Positions 33,298 through 42,992 of a stretch of 64,000 bases of DNA are shown here, in pieces (the stretch's first letter is position 1; each line of letters starts with the position of its first letter). The notes under the pieces are model-generated. The model was not told the origin of the DNA. It made no database searches and saw nothing but the letters and a program-made list of their open reading frames with translations. The stretch lies in the NCBI RefSeq assembly GCF_021018805.1, contig NW_026960610.1:1612001-1676000 (forward strand), written 5' to 3'. A program made the translations under genes and the position numbers. This DNA is from Prinia subflava. Taxonomy: Eukaryota; Chordata; Aves; Passeriformes; Cisticolidae.

Positions 33298-34467
33298 ATG
33301 CAGCTCGGCCACATTACGGAACCCCAGAAAAATTTCCCTGCTGCCGAGAAGACGGATTACCTCCCCGCTGGTGGCAACCCAGTGGGCAGAGACGTAGGCA
33401 GAGGGATACACCTATGGGGGATCCTAGTGGTCCTGAGCCTAGTCGTGTGCCCGATTGTGGGTCAGCCTCGGGGAGTTCAGCTTAGCACCAAGAAGGAGCA
33501 AAAAGCTGTGGAAACCACGGCATACCAAGCCCCGGATAGCTGCCAGAGGGACAAGGGATATGGGTACTTTGCCTTTAATGGCACCCGGCACTGAATGCTC
33601 AAATCAGATGGGAAAATAGCTAACCACGGCCCAAAGGCAATGCCTAAGAATGAGCGGTCAGACTTGCTACCGAAACAAAGAGACAATATGAACCCCTTGG
33701 GTGATAACAATGAAGGAATGTGCTTAAAAGAAACCTTCAGCTTATCAATTAACAAGGAACTAAAAAGGGGGGCCCAACAAGTGGATAGAACTCAACATTG
33801 GGGTAGCAAGGATTGGCTAACAGAAAAAATGTTACCTGCAACTTGGGCTCGAGATGGGAACGGGAAATATGAAACCCTGATCCATCTGCAAGATAGGCTC
33901 CTAGGGTTGCAAGCTGTAGTAGAAATCATTTCAAATCTTACTCTGGATGTCCTTGAGTTACTGGCTCACCAGCATCCTCAACTGGGGATTTTTATATATC
34001 AACACCGGGCAGCATTAGATTACTTGTTGGCTGAAGAAGGAGCCTCTAGAAAATTAAAAGGAATTAAATACCAGACAGGGATTGACGGTTATGGGGAAAC
34101 TGTAAGGGACCAAGCCGCGGGAATTAAAAAGGCAGCAAGGCTGCAAGCCTCATGGTGGGAACAACTATTTGGAGAAAGAATATGGTGGGAGAAAATAGGA
34201 CTTTTTATACTATGCCCCATTGCTGGAATAATAGTCTTGCCTTGCATAACACCTGGCCTCATCCGTTCAAGATATCTGGTAGTACAAGGCATGCAAGTAC
34301 TAAGGATAATGAATTTAAAGGGGAGAAAAGAAAGCAGGGCAGCAACTGCATTGACTAACTTTGAGGCATGGGCAAGGACAAAAAGGAGTAACCATAGGGG
34401 GAACATTCAGGCAGGATTTAAGCAATTAGAAATGGTAAGGGAAAGAGAAACAGGAATTATGTGTTGA
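33298..34467 (+). pseudogene. env: Provirus E env, short form with one stop
   Basis: One frame of about 390 codons with a single in-frame TGA at 33592-33594. It has a hydrophobic signal-like segment (GILVVLSLVVCPIVGQ) about 40 residues in, a short Lys-rich surface region, an LxxRAALDYLLAEEG-type immunosuppressive-domain-like stretch (YQHRAALDYLLAEEG), a membrane anchor (IGLFILCPIAGIIVLPCI) and a long basic cytoplasmic tail. No furin site and no CX6CC follow, so it is not a standard gamma-type Env. It ends 21 bases before the 3' LTR. Confidence 0.7.
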
Positions 34468-34474
34468 AATTATA

Positions 34475-35125
34475 AGGGGGGGGGGGATTGTGATAAATGA
34501 TGTAGGATAATTCGTGTTTATAATGTATGTATAATATAAATCAAGTTGTGCCCTTTGAAATAAATGGTAAAATCATACGAGACTGGGGGTAGACAGATTC
34601 GGGAATCGAAGAAGGACCTTGCCAGGAACTGGGGAACAACCGGATTTACAAGAGAAAAGGAGAGGGGGTCCGAGGAAGATGGGTCCTCTCCAGAGATGGG
34701 ATTGTGAATCACCCAACCATTACCACCAAAATGGGCCTTGCTCCGCCATCAGGGACACGCATCTCAATACGCGATTCCCAGAAGTCGTATCTAATATTCA
34801 TCTCCCCACAGAAGAACTATTCAACCGACCGAATGGCGAGGATGAATCTCCATGAATATGAAGGAAAACTGAAGGGACAAAGAAAGCATGAAGTAATGCT
34901 CTGTCCCCGCTAAAGAAACTGTATAAAAACTGGACTCACAGAACCGAAAGCATGAACAGGGGGAGCTACAGTGCAATAGAGGCCTCAGCTAAGGTTCACC
35001 CACTGCCGATCCCGGGACTTGACACTGATTCTTTGATTGTTGGCTTACCCAAAATTCTGTTCATTGATTTTTCTAAAATTAATAAAATCATTTATTAATT
35101 TGTAATTGGCTTGGCATTTATTACA
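34475..35125 (+). repeat. Provirus E polypurine tract and 3' LTR
   Basis: AAGGGGGGGGGGGGAT (about 34473-34488) is followed by the 637-bp LTR, TGTGATAAAT at 34489 to ATTTATTACA at 35125. TATAAAA at 34922 and AATAAA at 35081. Confidence 0.9.
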
Positions 35126-35643
35126 TGCATTGTAATGATAACTTTTGCAGAGGTAGCTAATGCCTTTATTTTTGTAACTAACTGACAATAGTGAGAATAA
35201 CTCAAATAAGTTTGTGGAAATAGCTAAAACTGTCTGTATGACTAGATAACATTGAAGGAAGCACACAGACAACATCGAAAGAAAGGATGTGAAGAGAACT
35301 TCTGCCACTGACCCTTCGACTATCAATAACTCCCCATTTGTCGTTGTGAGGAAATGACATACCTGACTCCCAAAAATCAAATCTACACTATTACATGATG
35401 GGTCAGGGGTCAAATCAAGCTAAAGAATTCCTGGAACATGTAAAAGAACTCAAAGGAATGTTTGAATATTCATAATCTTCACGAATATGCATTTGAGCAA
35501 TGCAATGAAAAAGTATATAAGAAGAGTTGTTATAATAAACCGGTGTGCATCTAGCTACGGCTATGCACCCAGCGCTGTAAAAGTCTCTTTTTAGCTCTTT
35601 TTAAACTTTTACAATCTTAAAAGAGTGAGGCTTGTTTCTCACA
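35126..35643 (+). repeat. LTR-like segment after provirus E
   Basis: TATATAA at 35514-35520, AATAAA at 35534-35539 and an end TTTCTCACA at 35643 give the R-U5 layout of an LTR on the + strand. The left end touches provirus E and may be cut by it. Some likeness to the ERVL-like LTR at 48945 (GAATATGCATTTG before the poly-A signal). Confidence 0.55.
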
Positions 35644-35744
35644 CTATCCTCTCCCTCTTTATAGTTTTAGCTCTAATAAATAGCATTTCAAATGATGCGT
35701 TACAGAGTCTAAATGCTTTTCTTGCCAGCATCATCATGAACGGG

Positions 35745-36125
35745 CACCTCCTGGTGCCAAACACCCTCTTCCCTCTCTACTCCCAAATCCCTATCCCCTC
35801 AATCCCCTTCTGCCCTCTCCCTCATCCCTCCCTCTTTGCACTTCACCACATTCTCTCCACTTTACCCCCAACACTCCTTTTCCTTTACCCCTCCCCTCCT
35901 CACCACAACCCCCTCTCTCTACTTTCCCCTCTTGCCCTTCTCTTCAACCCCACACCCTTATGCCTCTTCCCCTCTCCCTTCCCTCTTACATTCCCTCCAT
36001 TCTTTCCCCCCCGCACTTCCTGTTCACCTTCCAACTTCTCTCCATTTTCCCCATCTCCCTCTTCCTCTTCCCCCTCTCCCCACCCCCTTTTCCCTCCCCC
36101 AACCACATCCCCACCGGATTGATTC
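35745..36125 (+). repeat. Polypyrimidine low-complexity tract
   Basis: About 380 bases almost entirely C and T on this strand, in CCCTCT-, CTTCC- and CCCAC-type runs without a fixed period. The ORFs across it (Pro/Ser/Leu-rich) are by-products of composition. Confidence 0.85.
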
Positions 36126-36145
36126 TTCACCCTCCCATGATAGGT

Positions 36146-36173
36146 GGTTTAGAATCATAGAATCATTAAGGTT
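36146..36173 (-). repeat. CR1 LINE 3' tail, left of provirus G
   Basis: AGAATCATAGAATCATTAAGGTT is the complement of the 8-bp repeat tail and 3' end of CR1. It continues at 47914 after provirus G, whose 6-bp duplication AAGGTT is CR1 sequence. Confidence 0.85.
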
Positions 36174-36498
36174 TGTCACAGTGGACACGGAAAGAACCAC
36201 ACGAGGACACGCTGGTGAGCGAAGCAGGAAAAAGGGCGAGTTTATTTACAAAACTCAGTTTTGTACATTTCCTATGGTGCCCGTGGATTGGAGGATGGAA
36301 TTCCACCTCTCAATCCACATTGGTCAAGCCAACTGTCAATCACCTTTCTCCTCCCACCTAGAAATATGTAAACAATGAAAGACAGTCAGCAAAACATGGC
36401 CAGTGTTTATAGTAGAAAGTGTGATAAGGTGAAATTTCTGACTCCAATATGAAGAACATTACAGAAGGCTTAGAAAAGTCTTCAAAACCAGGGTGACA
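36174..36498 (-). repeat. Provirus G 3' LTR
   Basis: 325 bp; the minus strand begins TGTCACCCTGG at 36498. The polypurine tract AAAAGGGTGAGA is at 36499-36510. AATAAAC on the minus strand near 36240 is the poly-A signal. Confidence 0.95.
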
Positions 36499-36589
36499 TC
36501 TCACCCTTTTTATCTTAAAAAAAAAGAAAAAAAAGAAAAAGAAAAATGAACAATTTTTACGATGGGAAAAAAAAACAACTGTACAGAGT

Positions 36590-36765
36590 TCAGTGATTAT
36601 CCATGGAAGAATCATCAGAGCGATCACTCGTGTCATCTGCGTCCGAGACATCGCCCAAGGATTCATCCATTTGATGACCTTCAGTCTGGTCACGGCCTCC
36701 ACTTCGCCTGTCGGCCGGATACTGCATCTGCTATCGCAGGTCAGGACGGACACACTTTGAAGGTA
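36590..36765 (-). pseudogene. pol: Provirus G: end of pol, acidic tail
   Basis: Last codons of pol, cut off from integrase by the solo LTR. The frame ends with an Asp/Ser-rich tail (DVSDADDTSDRSDDSS) and a TGA at 36590. Provirus F has the same tail in degraded form. No env ORF lies between here and the LTR. Confidence 0.65.
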
Positions 36766-36770
36766 CCCAG

Positions 36771-37449
36771 TGTGAAAAAGGCATATTGTGTGTGTGTGGC
36801 TCTACGCAGATATTTACTATATGTAATATGCTAGGTAGAAAAGTTATGTAGTATTAACATTTTAAATAATATAGTAAATGTAGTTTTTAACATTGAATCT
36901 AAGTAAAAATTGTGTGTAAGGTATTTTCCTTAGCTCAAGAGAAAAGAGAAGATAACCCGGAGGTTTCTGCACAGAGAGAACAATTACAACAAGCCAGACT
37001 AAAACCCCTCTTGGATTTTTCAGAGGGAAAGATGCATATCTCCTTGAATCCACAGAAACCACCCTAGTCAAGCCAGACCATGCATATCTCCTTGAATCCA
37101 CAAAAGCCACCTGGTTAAGCCAGACTCCTGGACGCCAAAGATTAGAAGGGGGACTCTGGGCAAACGGGTCTGTCTTAAGATAAAGATTGCATAATCGTGA
37201 AATTTTGGTCTTCAAAAAGGGGACATTCCTCCCGAAGAGTGCCCTTCTCCTTCGCAGCCTTTGTCTGGGAGGGAGGGGGGACGGTAGTCCCGGGCTACCT
37301 TCTTTGCTCTTATTTGTCTCATTATTTGTCCTGTCTCTGAAAATTTTTTTTAAACTTTTATTATTATATTCATTTTTTTTTGTAACCAATTTTTATTCTT
37401 TATTAAATTTTCATAAATTTCAAAAAGCGAGTGATTGGCATTTATCACA
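36771..37449 (+). mobile_element. Solo LTR in provirus G integrase (TSD CCCAG)
   Basis: 679 bp, TGTGAAAAAGG to GGCATTTATCACA, with the perfect 5-bp duplication CCCAG (36766-36770, 37450-37454). The unoccupied site is intact in provirus F near 25405. Same family as 29381-30021. Confidence 0.93.
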
Positions 37450-37454
37450 CCCAG

Positions 37455-39119
37455 CGTGCTCCAGTATCTGTGGACATGCACGCATACCCACGCCCCATAA
37501 CGATCAGGTCATAGGGTCCTTCCCATTGTTTAGTAACGAAATTCTGGACCCGAACCTTCGCTCGAGGCTGATGCGTGTCATCTGAAGCCTGCAACGAGAG
37601 GAGGCGGTTTACAATCACAGGGTTACTTGAGTTCTGCGGAACTGTAAGGTATTTGATGGTGTACAATGCTTTGGCCAAGCGACTGTGTGGTGTTTCACCC
37701 TGCATTCCCCGTTTTTGCTTCTGGAGAACATGCTTGAGAGTACCATGAGCACGCTCTACAATTGCTTGTCCTGTTGGAGAATGAGGGATGCCAAAGTTGT
37801 GAGTCACACCCCATGACTAGGAACTGCCGTACCTGTTGAGAGGCATAAGCAGGACCATTGTTGGTTTTCACGACAGAAGGCATGCCTAGTACAGCAAAGG
37901 CCTGCCTCCAGTGGGCAATGACATCGCGGGCTTTCTCTCCAGTGTGAGCCAAAGTCCACATTGCAGAGGAGAATGTGTCCACCGTGACATGCACATACTT
38001 GAGCCGGCCAAACTCGGCAACCTGGGTGACATTGGTCTGCCAAAGCTCCAAGGCCTTAAGGCCCCTGGGGTTGACCCCTGCCGGCAACGGCGCACCAAGG
38101 GCATGACAGTCGTCACAAGAGTCGACAATGTCATGAGCCTCAGTGGCTGTCAGGTGAAACTGCTTCTGCAGCGTATGCGCATTTTGGTGGAAGAACCCAT
38201 GTGTGCCTTGGCCTGCACGAGTGTGTCAGGCTGAGGAGCTACCCACGCTGGGTTAGCCAACTTGTCAGCCCTCGCGTTACCTTCCGCTACGAAGCCTGGC
38301 AAATTTGTGTGACTTTGAATGTGCAGAACGTAATAGGGATGAACCCTGGACTGAATTGCACACCACAAGGTCTTCAGTAAATGAAACAAGGCAGGGTTAC
38401 TGACCTCCTTCAAAACTGAGTACCCTAATCGCTGTGCAATGTTGGCAACATAAGCTGAGTCCGTGACCAGATTGAAGGGTGTCTGAGAAAATTTTTCGAA
38501 TGCCATGACGGCAGCCCTTAGTTCAACCAGTTGGGCTGACCCGTCCGCATGGCCTTCTAAAACCTGCCATTCAGATCCATCCTGCCAGGTAACAATGGCC
38601 TTCCCTGTTTTTCCCAAACTGTCAGTGAAGACAGTGGGTCCTTGCAGTGGCTCTTGGCTGTTTTTGGGTCGTAATGAAAATCGAGTATTTTTTGCCACTT
38701 GCAATAGCTTGTGGCTGGGCAGATGATAAGTGATCTGCCCTGAAAAACCCTCTAGAGCACTTTGTAGCGAAACGTTGTTCACATAGCTCCAATCAAATTC
38801 CTCCCTCTGAACCGGGAGTATGAGTTTTGAGGGATCTGCACCCATCAATTGTAAGCAGCGTTGCCGGCACTTGATTATCAAGTGCGCAATCAATTCAAAC
38901 AACGCAGTTGCCATCTTATGTGGCTGATGAGGCAAGAAGACCCATTCCAAGACGTGCAGAGGATCAGTCCAATCATCATTCCATTGGCAAATGATACCTG
39001 TAGGATGTAGATCAGGAGTGGTGATGAACACAGTGACATCAATGGAAGGTTCTATGCGGTATACCTGGCGAGCCGAAACAGCTTGCTGCACCTCCTCCAG
39101 CACTTTTTGTGCCTCAGGG
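37455..39119 (-). pseudogene. pol: Provirus G RT connection, RNase H and integrase
   Basis: The frame 39103-38150 carries the connection domain and RNase H with TVFTDSLGK, LVELRAAV, NLVTDSAYV and GNARADKLAN. A frame change then leads into integrase: HQNAH, CDDC, ELWQTNVTQ and VKTNNGPAY, so both catalytic Asp positions are Asn, then IVERAHGTL. The first substitution is shared with provirus F; the second is not. Integrase is in two frames (38087-37695 and 37807-37445). RNase H looks complete; integrase is inactive by residue loss and frameshift. Confidence 0.87.
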
Positions 39120-39450
39120 TGTTGCCATGAATTTTCCTGGTTTGCTGAGCGTTCATATTAAAGGAGAAACGTGCAGTTTCTCACGCTGGTGAATTGTAAA
39201 CACAGGACCATGTTTTGTAAATATTGGCAATGTTATGAATACTTTCTCCAAGACAAGGGGAGGTTGAATGACAGCCTCCTGGACCAATGTGACAGGAGAG
39301 GTGGCGATACCCTTCTCCAATCCATGGTCACCTTGACACAGATATATAATGGAAAAATAAACTAAGGGCAGGGTCTTCTGCCCTGCTGCTGTTGTTACAC
39401 CCAGATCTGTGTCCCCAGTCTGTGTTCCTGGTTGGGCCTCCACGGTGATA
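39120..39450 (+). repeat. GO2 5' LTR and primer site
   Basis: TGTTGCC to GGTGATA, 331 bp. TATATAA at 39343-39349 and AATAAA at 39356-39361 are only a few bases apart, so the transcript start and poly-A signal are very close. AC then TGGCGCCTATACGTGG (39453-39468) is a degenerate lysine-tRNA-type primer site. Confidence 0.93.
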
Positions 39451-39552
39451 ACTGGCGCCTATACGTGGTCAAGTTGCAAGCTAGTGAGGAAAGAAAAAAG
39501 AAGAAAAAAAAAAAAATCTGCCTTCTACAGCTGCAAAAAGAAGAAACCCACG

Positions 39553-41800
39553 ATGTTCTCAGAGGAACGATTGATGATGGAACTGCTCCACTCCTTTTTG
39601 TTGTCCTGTGACGCTGACTTGACCAGGAAACACGTGAGAGAACTATTTAGCTGGGGAAAGAAACTTGGAATTTTTTATAGTGCTGAAAAAGCACTCTCAA
39701 TCGACCCATGGAAAACCCTGGGGGAAAACTTTTTTTATCCGTTCTGAACGGAAATATGAGAGCTAGCGCTCTCTTAAGGACCTGGGGAACAGTCTTCCCA
39801 CTTCTAAAAGAGGCTGGAGAGGACTTTGAAGTTGATTCTGGGTTTTCGACACAGAGCAGAAGCTCCCCTGCGAGCTTCGTCGCTTCTGACGAGGATTGCT
39901 CTGATGCAGGGTTAGAGCCGATGCAGGAGACCCCCACCCCCATGTCGGGGGTTGGGCGCGCCCAGCGGGGTTTTTGGAAGGGCGGGGAAGCTTTTTTCGG
40001 TCCGCTCCCGGCGCGGTTGGCCGGGCGGGGAGCTGGGGTGCCGAGGGGGCGGAGCGCTCGGCCTCGGGTCCCACGCCGAGCGCGGAGGATCGCCCGCGCC
40101 GCCCCGGGCCGCCGTGCCGCGGCGACCCCCCCGCTGCCCGCCGCCGCCCCCTGCCACCGCCTCCCCGGCCCGCCCCGCCCCGCCGCCACCTGCTCCGCGC
40201 AGGATTCGGCAGGCGAGCCCGGCGGGGACGGCCCCTCCCTGCCCCGTCCCCCCGCCGCGCCAAATGCTGTGCGCGGGGTCGCCGCCGCCGCCGCCCACCG
40301 CGCCGCGCCCCGCCCCACGCGTCCGGTGCCGGTCCGGCGCCGCGGGGGGAGGGCTGGGCGCAACGCTGCCCGCTGCTGCGGGGCCCCCCGCGATGGACAG
40401 CCCCCCCGCGCCGCCGCGCGGCCCCGCCGCATGCCCCCTCCGTTCAGAGGGGGCGGGGCCGAGCGCTGGAGCCGCAGAGCTGCTGCCGGCTCTGGCCCCA
40501 GCCACCGACCCATCGGCTGATGGAACAGGATCTGAAAGCTGTGGCCGATCGGCCACGCCCCCCTGCCCAGCGCGACAATCGCCCCCCCCGCTCAGAGAGG
40601 AGTCTGAGCGAGTCACTGTCCCCCGCCCACCCCCCCTACGGGGCCGGGTCGGCTGTGGGAGATGATAACGGGGAAAAAGCGTTGTCTGATGTGCACGCTT
40701 TCCCTGTCGTGAAATCGGATGAGGCTTTTACTCCGGCATCCCAGGTGAACCAGGCTGCTGACCTAAGAGAGCTGCTGCCTGAAGATGCAGCTTTGCCCAA
40801 GCCAGTTCAGGGAGCTGTGGACGTGGGTCCACAGCATCATAGCCATGATGACCCATCATGGGCAGTCCCGTTTCCCTTATCAAGGGACGTGGCAGAAAAT
40901 AATACAAGCTTCACTGAGGCAATTCAATGGATCAGTGCAGAATTTGAGAATCTGATCTTGCCTTATGTAATAAGAGGTTTTGCAACAATGATGCTTGAAC
41001 CTCAACAGGTTTTTACCTTTGAAAGAAATTGGAAATTCCTAGCTGGACAAATGGCTGTCGAAAATAGCCACCTGCCTCGAGATGATCCCTTGTTTGGGGT
41101 CGGAGTTGACCTACTTATGGGGAGGAGTCAATATGCTTGCCCTGATGTGCAAGCTGGCCTTTCTCGCACTGTCTTAGATTCGTGCAGATACATAGGGATA
41201 TCTGCATTGATAAAAACCAAGTTATCCTTCTCCCCAAAGCAAGACTTCTTAGACATAGCACAGAAGCCAGAGGAAGCTTTTCCTAAATTTATAGTGCATC
41301 TGGTGAAAATTTTAGAGATGAGAGTCAAAGATAGTACCTTAAGATTGATATTATTGGAGCAATTAGCAAGAAGTCATGCTAATTCTGCTTGCCAGAGGCT
41401 CCTGGAAACCATTCCAGAGACTTCTACTGTCCTGGAGATGGTCCAGACCTGTGCAGTTCTAAACACCTGTGATTGTATGGTGATTACCCCAACAGCTGCT
41501 TCACAGCCGGCAGAAAAGAGGCAGAATGATGGACATGAGACACAGGCAGATATTCAGCCTAGTGGAGAACAGGAAAAGGAGGCACAGAAAGTGACTCCCT
41601 TGTTTTTCTGCGCACAAGGTGTGGGTCCAGACCATACTGCAGAAACATGCGAGGCAGTGGGTCATGCCGAGCCCACGCCAAGCCCGAAAACTCGGAGGCG
41701 AAGAAAAAGACGAAGACGTCAGGGGGACGAAACAGTTTCCCAAGCTCTAGAACAAGAGCAAAATTCTCTGGCTGGTGTACAGCCATCATCTCAAGTGTAG
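39553..41800 (+). pseudogene. gag: GO2 gag
   Basis: ATG at 39553 (MFSEERLMMELLHSF). The matrix frame stops at 39747; the next frame (39708-40520) carries matrix end and the acidic linker (SRSSPASFVASDEDCSD); capsid and nucleocapsid are in a third frame open to 41800. The first shift is at homopolymer runs near 39720. Capsid has the major homology region (DIAQKPEEAFPKFIVHL). In the zinc knuckle the second Cys is changed (CAQGVGPDHTAETC), so it should not bind zinc normally. Stretch 39950-40600 is extremely GC-rich. Confidence 0.87.
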
Positions 41801-41803
41801 GAA

Positions 41804-42082
41804 GTGTTGATGTTGCCACATAGCTATGGTCAGTTTTCCTTGGACCTTGCAGTGGGTTTCTACGTCCACATCCTATGTTGCATGCATTCTTTGAGAAAAA
41901 GTCAATTGCTCAATTTGTGTTTTCTAAGTTCTCTATCCTCAGGTTCTGGGATCTTTGCCACGGAGGTGGCCGCTGAAAGTCTGCTGAGCTGCCTCAGGTG
42001 CATTGGACTGATCCTGAAACCTTGTGCACCCTGTGCCACCCTAGTGCCACCCATCACAGAAGCCTCTTCGAGATCTGATTGA
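41804..42082 (+). CDS. GO2 92-codon ORF
   Basis: Counterpart of 2994-3272 in GO1, directly after the gag stop. It spans the splice acceptor at 41941-41942, so it would be lost from the spliced message. Leu/Cys/Ser-rich, no recognisable domain. Changes relative to GO1 cluster around codons 48-53. Confidence 0.3.
   Translation: MLMLPHSYGQFSLDLAVGFYVHILCCMHSLRKSQLLNLCFLSSLSSGSGIFATEVAAESLLSCLRCIGLILKPCAPCATLVPPITEASSRSD
41929..41942 (+). promoter_or_regulatory. Putative GO2 splice acceptor
   Basis: Pyrimidine-rich TTCTCTATCCTCAG ending at 41942, unchanged in GO1. No ATG occurs between it and the 88-codon ORF at 42084. Confidence 0.55.
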
Positions 42083-42083
42083 C

Positions 42084-42350
42084 ATGGACACGGACTGGCA
42101 TCCTCTCTTTTCCTATATGGCCTCCATAGAGACTTTGGATCCTGTGGAGCTGCTGGACAAGGACAGACTGAAGCAGTGTGATGCTGAGAGCCAGCGGAAT
42201 GTTAATCATGGACTCAGAGGAATTGTTTGCTATGGCTCAGTTTTATGTATGGTAGCCATTGTGACCTCTGTGGGGAAAGGGCACGTTGTTTGGGGGTTGT
42301 GGTTTTGGGACAGAACTTTTGGGGTTCAGAATTTTCAATTGAGTGGTTAA
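42084..42350 (+). CDS. GO2 88-codon hydrophobic ORF
   Basis: Counterpart of 2726-2992 in GO1; three nucleotide differences by eye in 267 (one silent; the others Glu/Gln and Ser/Gly near the C-terminus). It starts GACATGG, with G at -3 and +4, a fair initiation context, and is the first ATG after the putative acceptor. The C-terminal half (GIVCYGSVLCMVAIVTSV; VVWGLWFW) may be membrane-inserting. No signal peptide of usual form. I cannot assign a family; an env remnant or a new accessory gene are the alternatives. Confidence 0.55.
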   Translation: MDTDWHPLFSYMASIETLDPVELLDKDRLKQCDAESQRNVNHGLRGIVCYGSVLCMVAIVTSVGKGHVVWGLWFWDRTFGVQNFQLSG

Positions 42351-42661
42351 ATCTTTCTTGGAATGCTCCTGCCTTTTGCACCGTATATTCCCTTGTATCT
42401 TATAAAAATTTAAAAATATGAGGGTGTTGGTTGAATTATGTTAGACTATGCTCGAGATATTTTGAGCAGGTTATTGCAAGGGGTTCAGGGTGAAACCCTG
42501 GGTAGCAAAGGCAGAATCAGACCAACATGTAGCCCTCACACCGTCACCTAAATGAAGGTCGGTGAACTTTAGACAGGTTTTTTTTTCTTTCTTTTTTCCT
42601 GTCATAGAATTGTTCATTTTTCTTTTTTTGTTTTCTTTTTAATATACTTAAAAGGGTGAGA
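42351..42661 (+). other. GO2 3' untranslated region and polypurine tract
   Basis: Non-coding. A T-rich stretch (42580-42640) with ATTGTTCATTTTTCTTTTT, also found just upstream of the polypurine tract in proviruses F and G, is followed by AAAAGGGTGAGA (42650-42661), which abuts the 3' LTR. Confidence 0.75.
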
Positions 42662-42992
42662 TGTTGCCATGAATTTTCCTGGTTTGCTGAGCGTTCATAT
42701 TAAAGGAGAAACATGCAGTTTCTCACGCTGGTGAATTGTAAACACAGGACCATGTTTTGTAAATATTGGCAATGTTATGAATACTTTCTCCAAGACAAGG
42801 GGAGGTTGAATGACAGCCTCCTGGACCAATGTGACAGGAGAGGTGGCGATACCCTTCTCCAATCCATGGTCACCTTGACACAGATATATAATGGAAAAAT
42901 AAACTAAGGGCAGGGTCTTCTGCCCTGCTGCTGTTGTTACACCCAGATCTGTGTCCCCAGTCTGTGTTCCTGGTTGGGCCTCCACGGTGATA
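42662..42992 (+). repeat. GO2 3' LTR
   Basis: 331 bp, TGTTGCC to GGTGATA. Identical to the 5' LTR except one base by eye. Followed directly by the CTCAGGG duplication. Confidence 0.95.

Larger units (their letters stand above)
39120..42992 (+). mobile_element. GO2: young gag-only endogenous retrovirus (TSD CTCAGGG)
   Basis: A 3873-bp + strand insertion in provirus G's pol, flanked by CTCAGGG (39113-39119, 42993-42999). The two 331-bp LTRs differ at one base by eye (position 51 of the LTR), so it is recent. Contents match GO1: primer site, gag, 92- and 88-codon ORFs, T-rich 3' region and polypurine tract. No protease, polymerase, integrase or env. Being smaller than GO1 mainly reflects absence of GO1's repeat expansion and small indels. 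Confidence 0.95.

Noticed and set aside
35625..36378. 165- and 180-codon ORFs rich in Pro, Ser, Leu and Phe
   Set aside because: Translation of the polypyrimidine tract; one also runs into the provirus G LTR.
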